NCBI RefSeq assembly: GCF_001540865.1
Contig: NC_033631.1
Location: 2,235,935-2,299,934, forward strand
Source of the DNA: Ananas comosus
Lineage: Eukaryota > Streptophyta > Magnoliopsida > Poales > Bromeliaceae
Length of the DNA stretch: 64,000 nt
Reading direction: 5' to 3'
Below the pieces are notes generated by a model. That model was not told where the DNA came from, made no database searches, and worked only from the letters and a program-made list of their open reading frames with translations. The translations under genes were made by a program, and so were the position numbers. Below, one piece after another: positions 56,998 through 64,000 of this stretch. How positions within the stretch are numbered: the stretch's first letter is position 1; each line of letters begins with the position of its first letter.

Positions 56998-57537
56998 TCT
57001 GACTACTATAGTATTATGAGCACAATCGCCTTCATACTCATAAGTCGTTTTCAGTGATAGAGCTTCCGACTCGACGATCTATACCATTAAATATTATCCA
57101 GAGTATTTAAAACTTCTAAAAATCAAATTTTATAATTTTTTGACATCATTTACCTTACGATCAAAGATCTCAAAATTGACAATTTTTAACTGTCGGTATA
57201 GGATACTTGCTAGTTTTATGGCGTAAAAGAATCAAAATCGATTCAATTTTTTATACAAAATTCTATTAACTATCTTGATAAAGATCAATAATTCCGATCT
57301 TAAATTAAAATATCTGATCATCCATTTTTAGAATGTTGTTCGATTTTGACCGTTCATTTTATACCTGCTTGGTGAACTCTATTATAATTTCGAAAAATTA
57401 CGAAATTCATTTTTTAGAAGTTTTAAATAATCTAGATCATATTTAACGGTATGAATTGTCGATTCATAAGCTCCATCATTAAAAATAAATTATGAGTACG
57501 AAGGCTTTATACTCATAACAGTATAGTAACCACACTC
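56998..57537. mobile_element. Long-class hairpin-ended MITE (CTCATAAG type)
   Basis: Runs from GACTACTATAGTATTATGAG to CATAACAGTATAGTAACCAC. Interior 'cgacgatctataccatta' and 'cgaaaaattacgaaattc' identify the superfamily. It is the last of the seven elements in the hAT host. Confidence 0.7.
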
Positions 57538-57809
57538 TATATATAAATATATGGAGCCGAACAAGAGCAAACTGATCCCTACCATGTTCGGCTCGTTAAG
57601 ATTTCTAGCTAAAAAATTGAGCTCGCATTCAGCTCTTTTATTAAACAAGCAATTAATCTCGAGTTTATTTGAAACCGAACACGAGTAGGCTTGCGAACAG
57701 TGAGTTAAATTGCCAACCCTAGCTTATGGAGTGTAATTATATAAGTAAATTATTTTTGAAGTATCAATTTTCGGTAAGACTAGTAAACAACTAATTTTTT
57801 ACTTACCAG

Positions 57810-58305
57810 AAAAATATATAGAGACCTACTAAAGTTCTGCTCTATTAATAACAGATACATAAACTTCAATTTTAGCAATATAATCTGCTAGCTAAGCTTT
57901 ATCAAATAGTTTAATAAGTCCATCTCCACAATTGTGGCTACTAATTATATAATTATTTTAATCATATATCATGTAAATAATCTTGTAGGACTCAAAATAA
58001 AAATAAATAAATTATTTTTTCTCTTTTAGTTTTGATAATCAAGCAATAAGAATTATAGAACAGGATAAATTTGTTCAATTTGTTTATTTTTTTATCTTAA
58101 AATATATATTTTTTCTTTGTTGTTGTATTTAGAAGCTTTATTCGATTATATGCAAAATCGTGACCAATACTGCAATTGAATTTATAACTTCAATTAAGGA
58201 GAGGAGCCTATTCAACTGTTTAATAAATTTTAAGGGACATAATTACCAAAAGTAAAAGTTCAAATACCTGTTTGAAGAACAACTAGGTGTCTCAATACAT
58301 GTTAT
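57810..58305. mobile_element. MITE, family H, copy 3
   Basis: The left end CCAGAAAAATATATAGAGAC and inverted 'aactaggtgtctcaatacatg' at the right. Interior phrases ('tcaaatagtttaataag', 'ctattcaactgtttaataaa') match 17,624-18,061. Confidence 0.5.
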
Positions 58306-58345
58306 ACCCTTTATTTAATTTAAGATTGCATATATTGTATAAGTT

Positions 58346-58537
58346 ACCGACAGTCTCTAGCACAAGTGGCAAAGGGTTTGGTGGTTGGTACCCGAGGTTC
58401 CGAGGTCAAATCCTAGTTTATTCACATTTCCGGCTAAGTTTATTTCTAAATGAAATAAACAAAGCGGGTAACGTTTATTTTTAAATGAAATAAACGAAGT
58501 ATGTAGCATGCTACCTATCTCTCAAAAAAAAAAGAAG
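58346..58537 (+). mobile_element. tRNA-derived SINE with 16-bp target duplication
   Basis: Box A-like AGCACAAGTGGC (about 58,359-58,370) and box B-like GGTCAAATCC (58,404-58,413) are spaced as in tRNA promoters. The 3' part has GCATGCTACCTATCTCTC and an A tail (58,524-58,533). ATATATTGTATAAGTT at 58,330-58,345 and ATATATTGTATAAATT at 58,538-58,553 form a 16-bp target duplication with one mismatch. A roughly 35-bp unit around TCTAAATGAAATAAAC is tandemly doubled in this copy but single in 51,183-51,339. Confidence 0.85.
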
Positions 58538-58553
58538 ATATATTGTATAAATT

Positions 58554-59676
58554 GGCAGATAGGTTTTAAATTACGTAAAAAAATGTAAAACAAATTGGCA
58601 CTATAAAATTCTTAACAATAATGAATTGCAAATTCAGCTTAAGTAAATTATGAGTTTCAAAGTGATTGAGTATATACTAACACTGTGCTTTTAATTAAAC
58701 TTAACTGTTATTCCTTTATTAATTCTTTAATTTGCTCTCAAAATTGTAATTAACTAGAATTAACTAGAAATTAAGCTTGGATTTCAATTATTCTTCCTAA
58801 GATTTAGTATTGCATATTGGGAAATTTTAAAACTATTAATCAAATCAATATTTAGACTGAATTGCGAATTTGAAAAAAGAAATAGCTGAAAAATTTTAGA
58901 AAAGAATCTCTAGCTAAAAAAAAGGTGAAAAAACTAATGATGGAAACAATTTTGGGTTGATTATAATAGTAATATAACATATCTAATTCTGTAATTAAAA
59001 GTTTATGATAGAAAAGATAAGTAAAAAAACTTTGGTAGGAGCCTCATTGCCACGTGTCAGTTTTGTTTTTATTCAAACATTATAATCATTCCCTTTCTAG
59101 CTAAGATCTAAAAAATATTTTTTGAATTTTAGTATCAAACAATAATTGAAACACAGGCTAAAGTGCATGAAGGATTTTTGTAATTTAGGGTTGAAATTTA
59201 CTAGATAATTTGTAAATTATTGATTATTCTCATACCCTTATTTTTTTTTCTTTTTTTTTCTTTTTTTAAATCAGGAGAGAAAGGTGGCGTCCAAAATGAT
59301 AAAGAAGAGAAGCTTTTCGTTAAACTACCTCCATTTTTTCGGCCACCTCGGCTTCCACCTTCCACTTGAGAAGCTACTTTTCACGAGAAGCGCTTTCTGA
59401 AGAAGCATAATAATAAATAAACATGGCTTATAAATGTAGCCTAAAGAATTACTAGATCTTAGTAATTTATTTTGATAATCGGATTATGATTATGCTATTC
59501 TAGTTATAAAAATTGATCTCAATTTGAGGTGGATTAGCTTTGCACTTTGTGTTATTTAATAAAAGGTTTCTAGATAACGAGCCGAGTGAAAATTACTTTT
59601 TGTGTTAATTTCAAATACTACAACAGGACACGATTATCATGAAAACATACTTTATTGATATGACATTCCATATGAA
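58554..59676. other. AT-rich intergenic sequence
   Basis: No ORF or repeat of note. At about 59,270-59,410 a GC-richer patch with 'gaagcttttcg' and 'cgagaagcgctttctgaagaagc' is an inverted-repeat scrap like the one at 980-1,140. Confidence 0.35.
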
Positions 59677-60054
59677 GGCTAAAATATAGAAAACTTTTTT
59701 ATAAATATCATTTTTTTTTATTTTTTTTCTAACTTCTAAAAATCTATAATTTGCCTGCTTAAAATTTAAGAAATATATTCAGAGGTGGTACGGCATTAAT
59801 GGAGACGGTAAAATGACAAAATTGCTCTTAGTTTTTTTATAAGAAAAAATAATAATTTTTCATATATTTCTGTAATTTTGAAGGCCATTTTTTATATAAA
59901 ATATAAGAAATGGACAGAATAGTGATGGAATCATGATGGAGAGGGGTTAATTGCAACAACTTGAAATATTAAAGGGATAAAATATAGTTTTTGAAAGTTA
60001 AGAAGAAAAGGTGAAAAAACGAATATTTATAGGAGAGTTTTGATAATTTAGCCT
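59677..60054 (+). mobile_element. MITE, family A, copy 6
   Basis: Begins GGCTAAAATATAGAAAAC and ends TTTTGATAATTTAGCC; the interior matches copies 2 and 4. It abuts the left arm of the foldback element, and copy 7 abuts the right arm in the same orientation. Confidence 0.7.
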
Positions 60055-61180
60055 AAAAAAATCTAATTACAAAAAAAAAGCCAATTTGCATAAAAAATTC
60101 ATTAGTTTTGAGCTTTTGCAAAAGTGCCTTTTTGACTTTCGCAGATTCGAACCGGATTTTTAAAAAACTGACCAAAATATTTTTATTTTTTTTTCTCTCT
60201 CCTCTTTTTTTTTTTCTTTCTCTTCGAAGAGGGCAACGAAGGCGGCGGCGGCGGCTTGCCTCGCCTTTGTCCCGCGCACCCCGCCCTCGCCCTCGCCCAT
60301 GCACCCTCCCTCTTCCTTCCTCCCCTCCGACCCCGCCGAGGCCGCGCCTTGACCTCTTTTTTTTTTCTCTCCGGCCCTCCTCGACTACCTCCCCGACTCT
60401 TTACAATAGTAAAGAAGGTAGCGTCACGTCCTCTTCCTCTTCTTTTCTTCTCTCAATTTTTTTTCTCTTAGACCCCCCCTACTGCCTCCGCGACTCTCCA
60501 CGACAGTAACGAGGACAGTGCCGCATCCTCTTCCTCCACCCTCACCAACGTAGGCATCGATGCCAATGCTGGAGAAGGAGGACTCAAAGCAAGTACGGGT
60601 AAGAGCGGAGCTGAGAAAAAAATATAGATAAAATAAAAAAAAAAGAATAAAACATAAAGAAAAATATTTTTTCTACAAGAAAAATATTTTTTCTACAAAA
60701 AAAATGAAGAAGCAAAGAGAAAAGAAGAAGATGAATTTGCACAATTTCAAGAGAATGTTGCACTGTTTTTAAGAAAATTTACACTCTTTGAGAGAAACAA
60801 ATATACTTTTCTGGATGAAAATTGCACTCTTTGAACGAAAGTTGCACTCTTTGAACGAAAATTGTCCTATTTGGCCGAAAATTGCACTATTGGCCCAAGA
60901 AGAGGAGGAAGAGAAAAAATAGTATAAATTTTGTCCAAATAATATAATTTTCGTTCAAAGAGTGCAACTTTTGTACAAAGAGTGCAACTTTCATCTAAAA
61001 AATTATATTTTCTCTTAAAGAGTATAAATTTTCTCTAAAACAGTGTAACATTTCCCTAAAACAGTGCAACATTCCCTAGAAACAATGCAACATTCCCATG
61101 AAACAGTGCAAATTTATCATCTTCTTCTTTTCTCTCTGGTTCTTCATTTTTCTTGTAGAAAAATTATTTTTTTATATTTT

Positions 61181-63181
61181 TGTCATACTCCGGATTACTA
61201 CGTTTCCCCGGACACACCAACGCCGTATACACAAGAATTTTTCGTGTATATGAAGCGATAGTTGTATCTGTAAAAAGAATATAGCACAAGAGGTAAAGAG
61301 CTGCTATAATAAACATGTATATATAAAACATAAAAGTGTCCACTGTACATACACGAGCCACAGAACAACCTTGCTCCAGCGAGTACCACAAACATAACAG
61401 TATGTACATAAAACCGCAAAACTATCTTTGAAGGTGCTTCTCTAGCAAAGACCAGGGAAGGGAGGACTCTAGCTCGCAACTCCCTTGCCTCGGTCAGAAT
61501 CTACAACAGCACCAGCAGCAGCAGCGGACGGCTCTGCAAAAAGGTGTCAACAATTGGATGTGAAAACTACTGCAAAACAGAGTAATCCTCAATGGGTACC
61601 GTCACCGACCTCAACGGCCTACCAACTAAGTCTACAGTAAGGTACGCAAAGGACGGTAAGGAAAGCTGAAAATAACTCTACAGCTATATGTCACTATACT
61701 ATCGCTAACCAACACAGGCTATCTGTAGACATAGACATGCATCACATTGACCCAATCTCACAATGGCTGCCCAAACGAACCCACTCGGCCTGTATCCAAG
61801 CTATACCGCACACCACCCACAGAGGTGGCCAGTCCAAGTAAACTGTCCAAACAGGACTGCTGCAACATCAACGCAAGTCAAGCCTCACTCCGGAGCGGCA
61901 CTCGTGGAGCGACCCAATCGAGTATGCAAGCGTGTCTCTGTCGAGCTCAATCAAGCTCACACAGACTATAGTCAATGCAAATGGGTCAAACTAGCCTAAC
62001 AACCAAAGCTCGCATGTCCTTGGCACAATCTGAGACAAAATGTAAACATCTGGGTCCACCGTCAATACCAACGGCACCCGACAGTACGAAACAGTCCAAA
62101 CTCTACTGTAAATCGAGCTCGGCCCCTTAGCACGAGCGTAATCTTAACCTATACTAACATGAGTATCCATGACGCGCTAACAGCGGTGATACAATAGGAA
62201 AATAGCTCCTAAAGTTAAATTCGTTAATTTTTTAAAAAGTGACAGTGTAGGTTGAACGAGTTTCTCCTAAGTCAAATCTCAATTTAACATATAAGAAATC
62301 TTCCAACATTAAGGCTCCAAATTCAAATTTCATAAAAGATATGCAAAATGATGAATTCAAGCTACTAAATATGAAGAATAACCAAGAAATACATGCTGAC
62401 AACTCTATGACTTAAAAAGAAATCCGACGATTTCGGTAAATATTAACCCACCTCGAACGTTCGTCCAATGTCGGCTAGAAGTCGATATGAGGACCCTCGC
62501 GCTAACTCGATCTCGAACGGCCTCAACTGGACTCAACCACAGCACACGCGCAAACCTCCAAATGACAAGAAGAAACATCAGCTCGATCTTCAAGCTCCCA
62601 ACGAGAAGAGAAAAGAAGCTAGAGAGAGAGAGATGGAGGAGAAGCTAACCTGAATTCTCCACCTTCAAGCACAAAGAGAAAAGGCTGGGGTTGTTGGGGG
62701 TAGGTTGCACTTCTCGACAATTAAAAAGACCAAAATACCCCATACCAACTCAATTTGCCTTTTGGAGTACCGGTACTCAACTTGGGTACCGATACTTGGC
62801 GCTCTTTCCGCAACCTCTCGCACTGAGTTCCGGTACTAGCCCGATGCAGTACTGATACTCAGTTTCAGTACCGGTACTGAAACTAAGTACCGGTACTCAC
62901 CAACAGGTACCGGTACTCAACATCAAACTGCGCAAACCCGAGAGCATTCAGTTCTGTAATCCCACTGGGGTACCCGTACTCCTCCCAGATACCGCTACTC
63001 AACACTGAAATCCTACACTTTGCAGATTTCAGTGTCAGAACTCTACTCTTGCACTGTGCCGAGTCCATTTTGCGTCTAATTCGCGCCAAAACGATTCTGA
63101 CTTGTCCTGACACTCTCCAGACATGTCAACAAGGCACTGATGATGAAGTCTCTCAGACAGCTAAGTCCCAGGAACACTACA
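61181..63181 (-). mobile_element. Solo LTR, family beta, copy 3, with perfect 5-bp target duplication
   Basis: Minus-strand LTR from TGTAGTGTTCCTGGGACTTA (at 63,181) to TAATCCGGAGTATGACA (at 61,181), 2,001 bp, flanked by ATTTT at 61,176-61,180 and 63,182-63,186. Landmarks match copies 1 and 2, for example 'tctggagagtgtcaggacaagtc' and 'ggcgttggtgtgtccggggaaacg'. No internal region is attached. Confidence 0.85.
62766..62945. repeat. Dense GTACCGGTAC palindrome cluster in LTR beta-3
   Basis: AGTACCGGTACTC, GGGTACCGATACT, GTTCCGGTACTA, CAGTACTGATACTC, CAGTACCGGTACTG, AAGTACCGGTACTC and GGTACCGGTACTC lie within 180 bp. They sit 236-415 bp from the LTR's 5' end, the region where the other beta copies and LTR alpha carry theirs. 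Confidence 0.85.
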
Positions 63182-63768
63182 ATTTTATTCTTTATTCTTT
63201 TTACTTTTTATTTTTTGCATATTTTTTTCTTGGCTCTACTCTCACCTGCACTCGCTCCAAGTTCTCCTTCTCTGGCACCGATGTCGGACGAAGGCAGAGG
63301 AAGAGGATGCACCGCTATCCTCGTTACCATCGTGGAGGGTCGCGGAGGCGGTAGATGGGAGTCGAAGAAAAAAAAAAAAAGAACGAGAAAAGAAAGAGAG
63401 GAAGAGGATGTGGTGCTGCCCTCTTTACCGTTGTAAAAAGCCGGGAAGGCGATGGAGGAGGGTCGGAGAGAGAAAAAAAAAGAGGGTCGAGATGCAGCCT
63501 CGGTGGGGTTGGAAGCGAGGAAGGCAGAGGGAGGGTGCAGGGGCGAGGACGCACAAGACAGAGGCGAGTTCGCCTCCGCCTCCGCCTCCGCCTCCGCCGC
63601 CCTCTTCGAAGAGAAAGAAAAAAAAAGAATTGAGAGGAAAAAAAAAAAGGAGAGAGAAAAAGGAATAAGGGTATTTTGATCAGATTTCTCAAAATTCGAC
63701 CCGAATCTACAAAATCCAAAAAGACGATCTACTTTTGCAAAAGCTCAAATGGATATTTTATGCATAAT

Positions 63769-64000
63769 GGCCTACAAAAAATCCTCCTATAAAATTTATT
63801 TTTTATTTTTTTAACTTTCTGAAACTACATTGTATTTCTTTAAAAATTTTTTAAAAAAATCAGGAGGTTACAATATTAATAAAGAGGGTGAAATAATCAA
63901 ATTATTCTCACTTGTTCTATAAAAAAATAACATTTTGATATTCATAGCATTAATTATAAGAAATTGATGAGTAACAGAACCCTGATATGCATCAACTTAA
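63769..64000 (+). mobile_element. MITE, family A, copy 7, cut by the window end
   Basis: Begins GGCCTACAAAAAATCCTCCT and follows the family interior ('aagagggtgaaataatcaaatt', 'attaattataagaaattgat') to the last base of the window. Confidence 0.55.

Larger units (their letters stand above)
53556..57721. mobile_element. hAT element inflated by nested MITEs, perfect 8-bp target duplication
   Basis: The left end TAGGTTGTCAATGAGCGGAG and the right end GTTAAATTGCCAACCCTA are inverted relatives, flanked by GCTTATGG at 53,548-53,555 and 57,722-57,729. The element's own sequence is only about 430 bp (53,556-53,812 and 57,552-57,721, with CGAACACGAG/CTCGTGTTCG-type arms). The remaining 3.7 kb is seven hairpin-ended MITEs in series. 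Confidence 0.8.
60080..63771. mobile_element. Foldback element with arms over 800 bp, split by a solo LTR
   Basis: The left arm (60,080-60,892) and the right arm (60,919-61,180 plus 63,187-63,771) are inverted copies. Landmarks pair outward to inward: GAGCTTTTGCAAAAG, 'ctcttcgaagagggc', 'ccatgcaccctccctcttcc' against its complement near 63,520-63,545, 'cctccgcgactctccacga', and the inner AATTGCACTCTTTGAACG repeats against CGTTCAAAGAGTGCAACTT. The loop is only about 26 bases (60,893-60,918). Within the arms, units of about 22-23 bp are repeated in tandem (60,820-60,890; 61,030-61,110). Long Arg- or Pro/Ser-rich ORFs on both strands are by-products of the GC-rich arms. Confidence 0.8.

Noticed and set aside
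58346..58420. Possible tRNA gene
   Set aside because: Boxes A and B are present but no cloverleaf or acceptor stem forms; the target duplication and A tail show a SINE.
60108..60509. 133-codon ORF, and similar ones at 63,324-63,719 and on the opposite strand
   Set aside because: They run through the GC-rich foldback arms, encode Arg- or Pro/Ser-rich low-complexity strings, and exist on both strands because the arms are inverted.
60820..61110. CRISPR-like regularly spaced repeats
   Set aside because: Repeats of 22-23 bp are directly adjacent without unique spacers and lie in a plant foldback element.

Overview
This window is nuclear DNA of a flowering plant. It is strongly AT-rich and packed with small transposable elements, and the one clear gene is an intronless, GC-rich DUF247-family gene. 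The high GC of that gene, the plant-type SINEs with tRNA-like boxes A and B, the Met-tRNA primer sites of the LTR elements and the many hAT, foldback and (TA)n-flanked MITE copies fit a monocot. A bromeliad such as pineapple is only a hunch from general texture. No bacterial, organellar, rRNA, tRNA or CRISPR features were seen.

Layout. 1-6.6 kb: MITEs and degenerate foldback elements, ending in three MITE pieces packed into the promoter of the DUF247 gene. 6.79-8.31 kb: the DUF247 gene. 8.3-18 kb: MITEs, a TRIM remnant carrying a 5S rRNA-like segment, and copy 1 of a 3.4-kb duplicated segment (10.5-13.9 kb). 18.1-18.3 kb: a short minus-strand ORF with TATA box and signal peptide. 18.8-21.6 kb: a 2.8-kb element with long inverted ends. 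24.1-33.6 kb: copy 2 of the duplicated segment, carrying one solo LTR (beta-1, 24.7-27.1 kb) and followed by a second (alpha, 30.1-32.5 kb) with a perfect 5-bp target duplication. 33.7-38.6 kb: rearranged, indel-rich near-copies of neighbouring sequence, probably poorly corrected long-read sequence, with a 25-N gap. 40-49 kb: a dense field of (TA)n-flanked hairpin-ended MITEs, a copia-like LTR, solo LTR beta-2 and a tandem TRIM array. 50.8 kb: a second short secreted-protein first exon with TATA box and splice donor, followed by a three-level nest (MITE, MITE, SINE) and a GC-rich hAT MITE with perfect 8-bp target duplication. 53.5-57.7 kb: one hAT element with a perfect 8-bp target duplication, inflated by seven head-to-tail MITEs. 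58-64 kb: a SINE with 16-bp target duplication, then a long foldback element with arms over 800 bp, split by solo LTR beta-3 (5-bp target duplication).

Most distinctive content: (1) a superfamily of (TA)n-flanked MITEs whose ends carry a hairpin that is kept as a structure while its sequence differs between subfamilies; (2) arrays of palindromic ACCGGT-core motifs near the 5' end of two otherwise different LTR families; (3) several nests datable by target duplications and by related empty sites inside the window; (4) two orphan secreted-peptide first exons in the same window as a DUF247 gene.

The genes show no operon-like cooperation. Any functional link between the DUF247 gene and the two peptide ORFs is speculative.
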